Source: Roseovarius sp. THAF9 (GTDB lineage: Bacteria > Pseudomonadota > Alphaproteobacteria > Rhodobacterales > Rhodobacteraceae). From it: a stretch of DNA of 64,000 nt. The stretch is taken from assembly GCF_009363715.1 (NCBI RefSeq), contig NZ_CP045404.1, positions 4,010,390-4,074,389 of the forward strand. Reading direction: 5' to 3'. Below the pieces are notes generated by a model. That model searched no databases. It had not been told where the DNA came from and saw only the letters and a program-made list of their open reading frames with translations. Position 1 is the first letter of the stretch; every line of letters starts with the position of its first letter. The position numbers and the translations under genes are program-made. Shown piece after piece: positions 1 through 8,249 of the stretch.

Positions 1-308
1 ACAAGCTGCATCGTCGCGGTGACATCCTCGGCATTGATCAGGCGCGGATTTTCGGGCGACGGACGGGCGGTGTCGGCTGTGACCATGACCTCGTCGCCGC
101 CGCGGGTGACACCGGCGAAGGCGGCGTTGGTCGCGCCCTGGTCCTGGGCGCGCTGTTCAAGGTCAATCTCGGCAATGGGAATGGATTTGGTCGGGTCGAT
201 ATGGCGCGATATCAGGAACAGGGTCGACAACAGGCCAAGCGCGGTCAACGGCAGGATGATCTTCATCCACGCCACGAGCCGAGAATAGAAATTGTCCGTC
301 GTTGCCAT
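1..308 (-). CDS. lptC: LptC, LPS export periplasmic protein (partial, N-terminal 102 residues)
   Basis: Partial gene running off the left edge. The translation begins MATTDNFYSRLVAWMK, followed by one hydrophobic membrane anchor at about residues 13-33, then a periplasmic part. LptC is the bitopic inner-membrane component that passes lipopolysaccharide from LptBFG to LptA. The identification rests on the N-terminal anchor architecture and on position: it starts 2 bases after the RNase D stop, and rnd-lptC-lptA-lptB is the usual order in Rhodobacterales. Only the first third is visible, so the fold cannot be checked. Confidence 0.75.
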   Translation of the reverse strand, partial: MATTDNFYSRLVAWMKIILPLTALGLLSTLFLISRHIDPTKSIPIAEIDLEQRAQDQGATNAAFAGVTRGGDEVMVTADTARPSPENPRLINAEDVTATMQL

Positions 309-310
309 GA

Positions 311-922
311 TCAATGCGCGAAGATATCCGTTTCGGGCCAGCCGGCAAGGTCCAGCCTGGCGCGTGTCGGCAGAAAGTCAAAGCAGCTTTGGGCGAGCTC
401 CGTGCGGCCTTCGCGGGCAAGGCGGGCGTCCAGTTCGGCCCGCAGCTGATGCAGGTAGAGAACGTCGGACGCGGCGTATTCCAGTTGGGCCTCGGTCAGC
501 TTGGGCGCCCCCCAATCCGATGATTGCTGCTGTTTCGAAATGTCGATGCCAAGAAGTTCCTGAAGCAGGTATTTCAGCCCGTGCCGGTCGGTATAGGTGC
601 GGATCAGCTTGCTGGCGATCTTGGTGCAGTACACGGGTGCGGCCAGGGCGCCGAAGGCGTTGAACATCGCGGCGATATCGAAGCGGCCGAAATGGAAGAG
701 TTTCAGGACGTTTTCATCGGTCAGAAGGCGTTCGAGATTGGGCGCGCTGGTCTGGCCCTGTTTGACCTGAAGGATATGCGCATTGCCGTCGCCGCCGGAA
801 AGCTGCACCACGCACAGCCTGTCGCGGTGCGGATTGAGACCCATGGTCTCGCAGTCGATTGCGACGCTTGGCCCGAGGTCGAGGTCGTCAGGAAGATCGG
901 AGTCGTAAAGGTGGTTGGCCAT
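311..922 (-). CDS. rnd: Ribonuclease D, short form
   Basis: A 203-residue DEDD-family 3'-5' exoribonuclease, expected to trim tRNA precursors. ExoI residues D23 and E25 sit in AIDCET, ExoII D82 in the GRFD motif, and ExoIII Y149/D153 in YAASD, so the catalytic set is complete. It lacks the HRDC domains of the E. coli enzyme (about 375 residues); this short form is common in alphaproteobacteria. It is the first gene of a minus-strand unit continuing into lptC. Its upstream side borders the mobile-element debris, so its promoter lies within about 923-1000. Confidence 0.92.
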   Translation of the reverse strand: MANHLYDSDLPDDLDLGPSVAIDCETMGLNPHRDRLCVVQLSGGDGNAHILQVKQGQTSAPNLERLLTDENVLKLFHFGRFDIAAMFNAFGALAAPVYCTKIASKLIRTYTDRHGLKYLLQELLGIDISKQQQSSDWGAPKLTEAQLEYAASDVLYLHQLRAELDARLAREGRTELAQSCFDFLPTRARLDLAGWPETDIFAH

Positions 923-1087
923 GGTTCGCCCCGTTTGGTTGGAGTGTATATAGGGCGCTGCTGCGCAATGTGAGCCTGCTTAAGCGAAAAGATGCGGACG
1001 CTCAACGAAAAGCAGGACCCGAGGTTTGGCCAACTGCCGGTTTCGTGGACATCGAGATAAGGTGTTTTATGAAATTGGATAATTTAC

Positions 1088-1252
1088 ATGACGAGAAGGA
1101 TGTTGAGCCGCGAGTTCAAACAGGAAGCGGTGGAATTGGCAACGAAGCGTGGTGTCAGTGCGGCACAGGCTTCGAGGGATCTTGGAATACATGCTACGGT
1201 GCTTCGGAGATGGCTGCGTGCTGCAGAGGCTGGTTGGGGCCAAGCGGGCTAG
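1088..1252 (+). pseudogene. IS3-family transposase OrfA, truncated
   Basis: The 54-codon reading frame begins MTRRMLSREFKQEAVELA and contains the helix-turn-helix start of an IS3-type OrfA (RGVSAAQASRDLGI, then VLRRWLRAA). After about residue 50 the similarity to the family ends and a stop follows, whereas intact OrfA proteins are about 90-100 residues and end in a leucine-zipper segment. The 60 bases upstream resemble the left-end leader of such elements. It is a remnant with no catalytic domain. Its partner fragment lies at 1692-1901, so several hundred bases of the element are missing or replaced. Confidence 0.7.
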
Positions 1253-1345
1253 TCTTTTTGGTTGGCCGAACCAGTGCCGGTGGTTTCACCCAAGCACAAG
1301 GACCGCTGCGCCCTTGAGTTCATTCATGATGAAAGGAGCAGCATC

Positions 1346-1516
1346 ATGAAGTACCTCACAATCCAAGGCCTGCAAGCCAAACTAGGCAACAGAAGCCGTT
1401 CCAGCCTGTATAGAGACATAGAGGCTGGCCGCCTTCCGAAACCCATCAAATTCAGCGCGCGCGTTTATTGGGCCAAAGCCGATATCGACGCCGCAATTGC
1501 GGCACATGCGAAATAA
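1346..1516 (+). CDS. AlpA-family helix-turn-helix regulator
   Basis: A 56-residue protein of the AlpA/excisionase-like MerR-superfamily type. It shows the typical layout: an N-terminal LTIQGLQAKLGNRSRSSLYRDIEAGRLP helix-turn-helix wing, PKPIKF, then an aromatic V-Y-W patch and a short C-terminal helix. A strong Shine-Dalgarno (AAAGGAG, 1331-1338) precedes the ATG, which decides this start over upstream in-frame ATGs. Such proteins regulate integrases or excisionases of P4-like islands. No integrase is visible here, so it is probably a survivor of a lost integrative element. It sits between the two IS3 fragments. Confidence 0.75.
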   Translation: MKYLTIQGLQAKLGNRSRSSLYRDIEAGRLPKPIKFSARVYWAKADIDAAIAAHAK

Positions 1517-1691
1517 GACCGGTCCAAACCGACGAGAACGCGCTGGGCTGTGGGCTGGACTATATCTTGGCGGATAGGCCCTTCACACATGCCCAGCGCC
1601 TTCTTGGATCAAGCATGGAGGCCAACATGACTAGAAAGACCGATTGGGGGGCGCATATTTGAGTGTCGGAAATGTTATGCCCTCGCCTATG

Positions 1692-1901
1692 CGTGACAAC
1701 GGGTACTGCGAGAGCTTCAACGCCAGGTTCCGAGACGAATTGCTCAACGGCGAGGTCTTCTACAGCATGCGAGAAGCACAAATCCTGATCGAACAATGGA
1801 GGGCACACTACAACACGAAACGCCCGCACAGTGCTCTAGGCTATCGCCCCCCGGCGCCAGAAACCATCGTCCAGATGGACGAGACGCCGGTCATGCACTA
1901 A
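1692..1901 (+). pseudogene. IS3-family transposase OrfB, C-terminal fragment
   Basis: About 70 residues matching the end of the DDE transposase: NGYCESFNARFRDELL, then a REAQILIEQW stretch and HYNTKRPHSALGYRPPAP. The last acidic residue of the DDE triad lies in this segment (NARFRDE), but everything upstream is absent. An in-frame ATG at 1644 would give 85 residues, yet the first 16 are unlike the family. The stop (TAA, 1899-1901) is followed by a typical IS right end. Confidence 0.82.
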
Positions 1902-1935
1902 CAATCAAACCGGACCACTCAGGTGGGGCTGATCA
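1902..1935 (+). mobile_element. Right end of the IS3-family remnant
   Basis: The bases after the OrfB stop (ACAATCAAACCGGACC... ending near GGGGCTGATCA) have the look of the right terminus of IS3-type elements that carry this kind of OrfB. Immediately after it the neighbouring open frame resumes with family-like sequence, so the boundary is placed at about 1935. The matching left end near 1030-1085 is too degraded or different to align confidently by eye. Confidence 0.45.
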
Positions 1936-2257
1936 GCGGGCGCTCAAACCTAACGCTCAAGCTTTGTATCCTTGGATCAAACTTGAATGGAAAGGTGCGA
2001 ATTACAACAATAATGGGAAGATCCGACTTAGTGTCAGGCAAGCGGCACAGCGCATGGGGGTCAAAAACAACAACACCTCCGCGCGCGCCTTCCAAGAGCT
2101 TCAGGCAAAAGGCTTCATCGTGGTCATGGAGCCAGCCTCGCTTGGTGTAGAGGGAAAGGCGAAATCGCCTTGTTTCGAAATTACCGAACTTCCTCTCCCG
2201 CACACAGACAAGGCCAAGAGGCAGAAGGCTTTTCGAGCAGTGGACGGAAGGCAATGA
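1936..2257 (+). pseudogene. Winged-helix protein of plasmid/phage type, N-terminus lost
   Basis: From about 1945 the frame reads LKPNAQALYPWIKLEW, then NNNGKIRLSVRQAAQRMG, FQELQAKGFIVV, LGVEGKAKSPCFEITELPLP and ends at TGA 2255-2257. This is the C-terminal two-thirds of a widespread Rhodobacterales helix-turn-helix family (first helices, NNGK-LS turn, then a wing). The usual first 40-60 residues are missing because the IS3 right end abuts the frame. No plausible start remains. I infer that it once served replication or regulation of a mobile element; iteron-like repeats follow directly. Confidence 0.6.
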
Positions 2258-2314
2258 CTTTCCCGTGCAAAAGGCAGCAACGCACAATCCGAAGGGCCGG
2301 AACGGAAAATAACC

Positions 2315-2463
2315 TGTCCCAAAAAGTGGAACGAACCTGTATCGAAAATCGCTACGTTTGAGCGCAGCCTGTATCGAAAATCGAGACATGCCTAACTATT
2401 TCGTAGCGATTTTGCGAACGAAAACGAAGAAATCGTCCTTCGTTCGTAGCACTTTCTGGGACA
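2315..2463. repeat. Nested inverted and direct repeats, iteron-like
   Basis: Three layers are visible. Outer inverted arms of 22 bases, 2315-2336 and 2442-2463, match at 19 of 22 positions. Inner inverted arms of 12 bases, AAAATCGCTACG at 2345-2356 and its complement at 2402-2413, match perfectly. A perfect 16-base direct repeat, CCTGTATCGAAAATCG, occurs at 2336-2351 and 2368-2383, exactly 32 bases (about three helical turns) apart. Phased repeats next to a winged-helix gene remnant suggest a former replication or regulatory site; a MITE-like remnant is the alternative. Confidence 0.6.
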
Positions 2464-2711
2464 TCCTTAGCTACCATACCAAGCTCAGGAAACGGGACTT
2501 CAGAGGTGTATGCGGTAGGCTCATGCTCAGGTGGTTTACCCCAGTGCATCTTCAGCCGATTGCTCTTTCGCAAATCTGGCAACGCGAAATGGAAGGGAGG
2601 GGAGCGGAAGTGCGCTGCGGACTTGTCGAATGACCACTTTTTGCTCTGAGCGGTAATTCGGGCCACGAGCAAGGTTGGCTGACCAAGCATTCTAACGCTT
2701 GCGTTTCTCAA

Positions 2712-2751
2712 AATGATATAAGATAACATTGTGATGTTATATGGTATCATT
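2712..2751. promoter_or_regulatory. Two Zur-like operator palindromes in tandem
   Basis: AATGATATAAGATAACATT (2712-2730) and, read on the other strand, AATGATACCATATAACATC (2733-2751) agree at 15 of 19 positions. Each is an imperfect palindrome, and their centres lie 21 bases (two helical turns) apart. The ATGTTAT/ATAACAT core resembles zinc-uptake regulator boxes known in alphaproteobacteria. The pair lies about 140 bases upstream of the CobW-type gene, the first gene of the zinc operon. Assignment to Zur is inference from motif plus gene content. Confidence 0.6.
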
Positions 2752-2891
2752 TTGGATGTTGCTCAAGAAACGAGTTGGACGATTGGCGCAACCGGGTTGT
2801 CGCGGGCAGGGCTTTTGCCGCCGAGGCTTGTCCGGATGCCGGCACAGAATTCCCTAACCGACTACTACGTGCAGACTAAACCGGAGACCAC

Positions 2892-4103
2892 ATGAACGCA
2901 GATCCGCAAGCCCGCCTTCCCGTCACCGTGCTGTCAGGGTTTCTCGGCGCCGGGAAGACGACGCTCCTGAACCGTGTCCTCAATAATCGCGACGGGCGGC
3001 GCGTCGCCGTCATCGTCAATGACATGTCCGAGGTGAACATCGATGCCGACCTCGTGCGGGCCGACAGCGAGCTGTCGCGTACCGACGAGACCCTGGTCGA
3101 GATGTCCAACGGCTGTATCTGCTGCACCCTGCGCGACGACCTGTTGCAGGAGGTGCGCAAGCTGGCCTCCGAACAGCGCTTTGACTATCTGCTGATCGAA
3201 TCGACCGGCATTTCCGAGCCTCTGCCTGTCGCCGCCACCTTCGAGTTTCGCGATGAGGCGGGCGAGAGCCTGTCGGACGTGTCGCGCCTCGATACCATGG
3301 TCACGGTGGTCGACGCGGTGAACCTGCTCAAGGACTATTCCAGCCACGACTTCCTGAGCGACCGTGGCGAGACCATGGGCGAGGAGGACGAGCGCACGCT
3401 GGTTCACCTGCTGACCGACCAGATCGAGTTTGCCGATGTGATGATCCTGAACAAGGTCAGTGATGCAGGGCCAGAGCGCACAGATGCCGCGCGCAAGATC
3501 ATACGGAGCCTGAACGCCGACGCCCGGATCATCGAGGCCGATCATTCGGACGTCTCCGCGGACGCCATCCTCGACACCGGGCTTTTCGATTTCGAGAAGG
3601 CGCATGAGCATCCGATGTGGGCCAGGGAGCTTTACGGCTTTGCCGACCACGTCCCCGAGACCGAGGAATACGGCGTTGCGTCCTTCGTCTATCGCGCTCG
3701 GCAGCCGTTCGAGCCGGAAAAGATCATGGCGGTGCTGAACGGCGACCTGCCGGGAGTCATCCGGGCCAAGGGGCATTTCTGGATCGCCACGCGGCCCGAC
3801 TGGGTGGCGGAGTACTCGCTCGCCGGGGCGCTGTCCTCGGTCACGCCGCTGGGCCAATGGTGGGCCACGGTGCCCAAGGAGCGGCATCCTGACCACGTCG
3901 GCGCGCAGGAATACCTGAGGGCGCACTGGCAAGAGCCATGGGGCGACCGCCGGCAGGAGATCGTGTTCATCGGGGCAGGCATTGACTGGCCGGCGCTGAA
4001 AGCGCGGCTGGACGCGGCGCTGGTGCCCGAAAGCGCGGCACCGGGACCGGACAGCCTGCCGAATCTGCCCGATTCGTTCCCCGCGTGGCGGCGGGCATCA
4101 TGA
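2892..4103 (+). CDS. COG0523/CobW-family GTPase, ZigA-like zinc metallochaperone
   Basis: A 403-residue G3E-family P-loop GTPase. Walker A is GFLGAGKTT (16-24), the metal-binding NGCICC motif lies at 73-78, the switch region ESTGISEP at 103-110, and the guanine-specificity motif NKVSD near 188; a CobW C-terminal domain follows. A GGAG lies just before the ATG. Members of this subgroup under Zur control deliver or reallocate zinc during starvation; other COG0523 members serve cobalt or nitrile hydratase metal loading. Neighbouring DUF1826 and ZrgA-like genes and the upstream boxes favour zinc. It overlaps the next gene by 4 bases (ATGA). Confidence 0.9.
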   Translation: MNADPQARLPVTVLSGFLGAGKTTLLNRVLNNRDGRRVAVIVNDMSEVNIDADLVRADSELSRTDETLVEMSNGCICCTLRDDLLQEVRKLASEQRFDYLLIESTGISEPLPVAATFEFRDEAGESLSDVSRLDTMVTVVDAVNLLKDYSSHDFLSDRGETMGEEDERTLVHLLTDQIEFADVMILNKVSDAGPERTDAARKIIRSLNADARIIEADHSDVSADAILDTGLFDFEKAHEHPMWARELYGFADHVPETEEYGVASFVYRARQPFEPEKIMAVLNGDLPGVIRAKGHFWIATRPDWVAEYSLAGALSSVTPLGQWWATVPKERHPDHVGAQEYLRAHWQEPWGDRRQEIVFIGAGIDWPALKARLDAALVPESAAPGPDSLPNLPDSFPAWRRAS

Positions 4104-4732
4104 CCCTGCATCCGATTGTTCCCAAAGGCGCCGGGTCTGGCGTTCTGAGCGTCAATGGGCCTGAGGACATGGGCGCGATCAGGCTGCCGGGTGTAGGCGG
4201 CGTGATCTGCCAGCGCCAGCTTGCCGAACCCGTGCTGCACTGGCTAAAGACTTTACCGCCCGACGTGCTGCCCGCGGCCCGCGTCATCGTGCGACCGGGC
4301 GAGATTGCCTCGGCCGTCACCCTGGCCTGCGAAGAGGCTGGATTGCCCGACGCGCCCGAGCGCCGGATCCTCATCGACGATATCGCGGTGTTGGCGACCA
4401 CCCTTGGCAAGATCACGCGTGCCAAGTGGCTGAGGCTGCGGTTGGACGTGGTGACGACCAATGCCTGCCGCCGGTTCCACATCGACAGGGTCACGGCCCG
4501 GCTCGTGTGCACCTATCGTGGTACTGGCACGCAATACGGCGTGGCGCGCGACGATGCACCGAAAGTCGTTCACACGGTGCCGACCGGATCGCCCTTCGTC
4601 ATGCGCGGCACGCTCTGGCCGGCGCAACCCGATCCGCACCTGCTGCACCGCTCTCCGCCGATAGAGGGCACGGGCGAAACGCGCCTGATGCTGGCGCTCG
4701 ATCCGGTCACGGACCCGGACGCCGAGACATGA
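4100..4732 (+). CDS. DUF1826 domain protein
   Basis: A 210-residue protein beginning [12 protein letters not shown]; this ATG overlaps the upstream stop (ATGA) and is preferred to an ATG 15 bases earlier. The segment [21 protein letters not shown] with a Cys, His and Asp, and later [13 protein letters not shown], are the conserved core of DUF1826. The family has no proven biochemical role, but it recurs next to COG0523 genes in Zur regulons of proteobacteria. The conserved Cys/His residues suggest metal binding (inference). Translational coupling on both sides places it firmly in the zinc operon. Confidence 0.85.
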   Translation: MTLHPIVPKGAGSGVLSVNGPEDMGAIRLPGVGGVICQRQLAEPVLHWLKTLPPDVLPAARVIVRPGEIASAVTLACEEAGLPDAPERRILIDDIAVLATTLGKITRAKWLRLRLDVVTTNACRRFHIDRVTARLVCTYRGTGTQYGVARDDAPKVVHTVPTGSPFVMRGTLWPAQPDPHLLHRSPPIEGTGETRLMLALDPVTDPDAET

Positions 4733-4992
4733 GTCGCAACATCGCCACCAGCCTGCGCCGCCGCCGGCGCAACGACCCGATGCGCGATTTCGACGCTCTG
4801 CCACAACTCTTGCGCAACTGGATGCACCACGCGGCGCTGGCGTGGTCGCCTGCCTCGTGCCGCCGCATCTGGCAAAAGGCCCGCGCCGAAGGGGAGGCAA
4901 CCGACGCCATCCTGGCCCGGCTTGATCGGGCCGAGCGGATCACGCTGGCCCGCGACAGGCTGACCTGTCCGGCCAACACCATAGAGACATGA
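4729..4992 (+). CDS. DUF6525 small basic protein
   Basis: An 87-residue protein starting [21 protein letters not shown] with a run of five arginines, then LPQLLRNWMHHAALAWSPASCRRIW and a helical C-terminus. This matches the DUF6525 family known mainly from Rhodobacterales. The start overlaps the DUF1826 stop by 4 bases, and the stop lies 22 bases before the substrate-binding protein gene, so it is part of the operon. Function unknown. The basic, helical make-up could suit RNA, DNA or protein contact; there is no membrane segment or signal peptide. Confidence 0.8.
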   Translation: MSRNIATSLRRRRRNDPMRDFDALPQLLRNWMHHAALAWSPASCRRIWQKARAEGEATDAILARLDRAERITLARDRLTCPANTIET

Positions 4993-5014
4993 AAAGACGA
5001 AAGGACCGAAGACC

Positions 5015-6514
5015 ATGAAACGCACCCTGTCCCTGATCGCCGCGGCACTGCTTGCGGCGATGGCGCCCGCGCTGGCGGATGACACGCTCGATGTTGTGGC
5101 CCAGTTCGAGATCCAGTCACCGGAACCCTCGACCTCAGGCTATATCTTCACCCGCATGGGCGTGGCCGAGACGCTGACAAATGCCGACCCCGAGGGCCAG
5201 TTGACGCCCGGACTGGCGACCGACTGGAGCACGTCGGACAACGGGCTGACCTGGACCTTCAAGTTGCGCGAAGGCGTGATGTTCCACGATGGCACGGATC
5301 TGGCACCGGAAGCCGTGGTCAATGCCCTGACAATCGCACAGGGCAAGCCCGGACCGCTCTCCTCCACGCCGGTCGAGGCAATCGAGGCGGATGACGGTGC
5401 CGTGATCCTCACGCTGTCAGAGCCCTTCGCCGCGCTTCCGGCGTATCTCGCGCATTACAGCGCGCAGATCCTGGCGCCGGATGCCTACGGCCCGGATGGC
5501 GCAGGTGTCGAGATCATCGGCACCGGCCCCTACAAGGTGACCGAGCTTGCCCCGCCGCTCAGCCTGAAGGCCGAAAGCTTTGCCGACTACTGGGGCCTTG
5601 CGCCCAATGTGCCCAATGTCAGCTATGCCGCTGTCAGCCGGGTCGAGACCCGCGCGCTGATGGCCGAATCCGGCAAGGCAGATTTCGTCTTCGGGCTGGA
5701 CCCGGCCTCGGTCGCGCGGCTGGATGCGACCGATGCTGCGACCGTCTATTCTGTCGCCATCCCGCGCACCTTGCTGATGAAGGTCAATGCCGGGCATCCT
5801 TTTCTGACGGAGCCCGAAGCCCGGCAGGCCCTGTCGCTGGCCATCGACCGCGAGGGCATCGCCAAGGCCGTTCTGCGTTATCCCGAAGGCGCCACGCAGC
5901 TGTTCCCGCCGGCGGTGGGAGAATGGCATGACGAAACGCTCGACCCGCTGGCCTACGATCCCGAGACGGCCAAGGCATTGCTGGCCGATCTCGGCTGGGA
6001 CGCGGGCGATGACGGCATACTGACCCGCGAAGGTGAGCGGTTTGCCCTGACGCTCACCACCTATCCCGACCGGCCCGAATTGCCGCTGGTCGCCTCGGTG
6101 CTGGAACAGCAATTCCGGGCCATCGGGGTGGAGTTGAGCATCAACACGACCAACTCCAGCGAGATCAGTTCTGGACACGCAGACGGCTCGCTCGATCTTG
6201 GCTTGATTGCGAGGAACTTCGGCCTGATCCCCAACCCGGTGGGGACCGTGCTGTCGGATTACGCGCCGACCGGCGACTGGGGGGCGATGGGCTGGCAGAA
6301 CGGCGAGATCGTGGAACTGGCACGTAGTGTCGGTCGCGGTGACGGCGACGAGGATGCGCGGGCACGGATCGCCGAGATCCTGCAAACCGAGCTGCCGATT
6401 ATCCCGATCGCCTGGTACCGCCAGACGCTGGCCGTCGCCGCCGGTGTCGAAGGCACGGTCATCGATCCGTGGGAGCGGACATTCGGATTGCAGGACCTGA
6501 AGCTGGCACAATGA
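5015..6514 (+). CDS. ABC transporter substrate-binding protein, peptide/nickel type (SBP_bac_5)
   Basis: A 499-residue periplasmic protein with a clear signal peptide (MKRTLSLIAAALLAAMAPALA, cleavage before DD). Family landmarks are ATDWSTSDNGLTWTFKLREG, FHDGTDL, IIGTGPYK and ALSLAIDREGI. The class binds oligopeptides, opines, nickel or zinc chelates. Specificity cannot be read from sequence, but its place between zinc-handling genes suggests a metal-chelate ligand. An AAAGGA lies about 10 bases before the ATG. It overlaps the first permease by 4 bases. Confidence 0.92.
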   Translation: MKRTLSLIAAALLAAMAPALADDTLDVVAQFEIQSPEPSTSGYIFTRMGVAETLTNADPEGQLTPGLATDWSTSDNGLTWTFKLREGVMFHDGTDLAPEAVVNALTIAQGKPGPLSSTPVEAIEADDGAVILTLSEPFAALPAYLAHYSAQILAPDAYGPDGAGVEIIGTGPYKVTELAPPLSLKAESFADYWGLAPNVPNVSYAAVSRVETRALMAESGKADFVFGLDPASVARLDATDAATVYSVAIPRTLLMKVNAGHPFLTEPEARQALSLAIDREGIAKAVLRYPEGATQLFPPAVGEWHDETLDPLAYDPETAKALLADLGWDAGDDGILTREGERFALTLTTYPDRPELPLVASVLEQQFRAIGVELSINTTNSSEISSGHADGSLDLGLIARNFGLIPNPVGTVLSDYAPTGDWGAMGWQNGEIVELARSVGRGDGDEDARARIAEILQTELPIIPIAWYRQTLAVAAGVEGTVIDPWERTFGLQDLKLAQ

Positions 6515-7440
6515 AGACACTGATCACACGCGGTATACAGGCGGTGATGGTGGCGGTCCTGATCGGGGCCGCCACATTCGCCATGATGCGCAGCCTGCCG
6601 GGAGATGCGGCCTATCGCATTGCCGCTGGGCGCTATGGCTACGACAACGTCAACACCGCCGCCGCCGATGCGGTGCGCGAAGAACTGGGTCTGGGTGGCC
6701 CTGCGATGCCCGCCTTCCTCAATTGGCTGGGCGACCTCGCGCGGCTGGATTTCGGCACCTCGCTGGTCACCGGCAATCCCGTCATTGCCGAGATTGGCCA
6801 CCAGTTGGGGGCCAGCCTGGCGTTGGCGGCGGTAGCGGTGCTGCTGTCGCTGCTGATCGGCCCTCCGCTGGGCATACTGGCGGGCTTGCGCCCGGGCGGC
6901 GTGCTGGACCGCGCCCTGCTGATCGTTTCGACAGGACTGAAAGCGGTGCCGCAATTCCTGATGGCGCTGATCCTCATCCTGATCCTGTCGGTTCAGCTGA
7001 AACTGTTGCCCGCGGCAGGCCACGGCGAGGCGCGCCACTTCATCCTGCCCGCGCTGGCCCTGGCGCTGGGCCTTGCGGCCGTGAACGCGCGCATTGCGCG
7101 GGACGCGATGGCTCGGGTGGGTACCATGCCTTATTACGCCTTCGCGCAATGGAAAGGCCTAACCCGTCGACAAACCCTGATGCGCCACGGGTTGCGCAAT
7201 GTGTCGGTCCCTTTGCTGACCTATCTCGGACTGCAATTTGTGACGCTGGTTGAGGGTGTCGTGGTGGTCGAGGCAGTGTTCGGCTGGCCCGGGATCGGCC
7301 ATGCGCTAGTGCACGCGATCTTTTCCCGGGACGTGCCGATGGTGCAGGGCACGGCGTTGGTGCTGGGTCTCAGTTTCGTCGTCATCAATGCGGTCATCGA
7401 CCTTGTCACGCAACGGATCGATCCGCGGAGGGCGGCATGA
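6511..7440 (+). CDS. ABC transporter permease, DppB/NikB type
   Basis: A 309-residue membrane protein with an N-terminal anchor (VMVAVLIGAATFAMM), the MRSLPGD motif typical of DppB-like subunits, a periplasmic segment and about five further membrane helices. The ATPase-contact loop reads ARIARDAMARVGTMPYYAFAQWKGL, with the EAA-like Ala-Gly-Leu pattern. It pairs with the DppC-type permease that follows, again with a 4-base overlap. The chosen ATG is the one overlapping the upstream stop; an in-frame ATG 42 bases earlier would run into the substrate-binding gene. Confidence 0.92.
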   Translation: MKTLITRGIQAVMVAVLIGAATFAMMRSLPGDAAYRIAAGRYGYDNVNTAAADAVREELGLGGPAMPAFLNWLGDLARLDFGTSLVTGNPVIAEIGHQLGASLALAAVAVLLSLLIGPPLGILAGLRPGGVLDRALLIVSTGLKAVPQFLMALILILILSVQLKLLPAAGHGEARHFILPALALALGLAAVNARIARDAMARVGTMPYYAFAQWKGLTRRQTLMRHGLRNVSVPLLTYLGLQFVTLVEGVVVVEAVFGWPGIGHALVHAIFSRDVPMVQGTALVLGLSFVVINAVIDLVTQRIDPRRAA

Positions 7441-8249
7441 CCGATGCTGTTATGATCCCGCGCCCCGCGGGACAAGCCGTGCGCTGGGCCGGCGCGACGC
7501 TGGTTGCGGCGGTGCTTGCCTTTGCCCTGATTGGCCCGATGATCGTGCCCGGCGACCCTTACGCGCAGTCGCTGATGCAAGCGTTGGGCGCGCCCGACGC
7601 CACCGCACCGCTGGGCTATGACCATCTTGGCCGGTCGATCTTTCACCGGCTGGCCCACGCCCTGCGCCTGTCGCCCGTCATCGCCGTTGCCGCGGTGCTG
7701 ACCGCAGGTGCTGCCGGGCTGGTTCTGGGCACATTGGCGGCGGCGCGGGGTGGCTGGGTCGACCGGATCCTGACAATCCTGGCCGACGCGCTGTTGGCGT
7801 TGCCGGGGCTGCTGTTGGTGCTGATCGTACTGGCCATCGTGCCGGGCACCGCGCTGGGGTTCTGGGCCGGGTTGTCGCTGGTCCTGTGGGTCGAGTTCTT
7901 CCGCCTGACGCGGGCGGCCACGCGCGACACGCTGGCGTCGCCCGCCGTCGAGGCGTCGCGCTTGCTGGGCTTCGGCACGATCTATGTCTTCCGCACGCAT
8001 ATCTGGCCCGAGATCGCACCAATGATGCTGACCGCCGCCGCCTTCGGCACGGCCACGGCGATCATGGCCATCGCGGCGCTGGGCTTCGTGCATGTGGGGA
8101 TGCGCGCCCCGACACCGGAATTGGGCCTGATGATGGTCGAGTTTTTGCCCTATTGGCGCGAGGCGCCGCTGGCGCTTCTGTCGCCGGTGGTGGCGACCTT
8201 CGTGCTGTTGCTTGGACTGACACTACTGGCCGGGAGCCGCGAGACATGA
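7437..8249 (+). CDS. ABC transporter permease, DppC/NikC type
   Basis: A 270-residue inner-membrane protein, second permease of the importer. It opens with one helix (VLAFALIGPMIVPGDPYAQ), has the PLGYDHLGRSIFHRL motif characteristic of DppC-like subunits, and then about five helices. The coupling loop is TRDTLASPAVEASRLLGFG. The family's usual length is 270-300. It is coupled by ATGA overlaps to both neighbours, so the whole importer is one translational unit. Confidence 0.92.
   Translation: MTDAVMIPRPAGQAVRWAGATLVAAVLAFALIGPMIVPGDPYAQSLMQALGAPDATAPLGYDHLGRSIFHRLAHALRLSPVIAVAAVLTAGAAGLVLGTLAAARGGWVDRILTILADALLALPGLLLVLIVLAIVPGTALGFWAGLSLVLWVEFFRLTRAATRDTLASPAVEASRLLGFGTIYVFRTHIWPEIAPMMLTAAAFGTATAIMAIAALGFVHVGMRAPTPELGLMMVEFLPYWREAPLALLSPVVATFVLLLGLTLLAGSRET

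Larger units (their letters stand above)
2258..2891. other. 634-base non-coding stretch with repeats and the operon's control region
   Basis: No convincing gene. The 132-codon minus-strand frame at 2352-2750 has no recognisable domain and starts inside the palindromes at 2712-2751, so I treat it as chance. The stretch contains a nested repeat cluster (2315-2463), a purine-rich segment at about 2570-2640 resembling intergenic filler seen in Rhodobacterales, and the Zur-like operators (2712-2751) ahead of the zinc operon. Base composition is lower in GC than the flanks. Confidence 0.6.

Noticed and set aside
2352..2750. 132-codon minus-strand frame in the zinc-operon control region
   Set aside because: It begins inside the operator palindromes, has no known domain and no ribosome-binding site.
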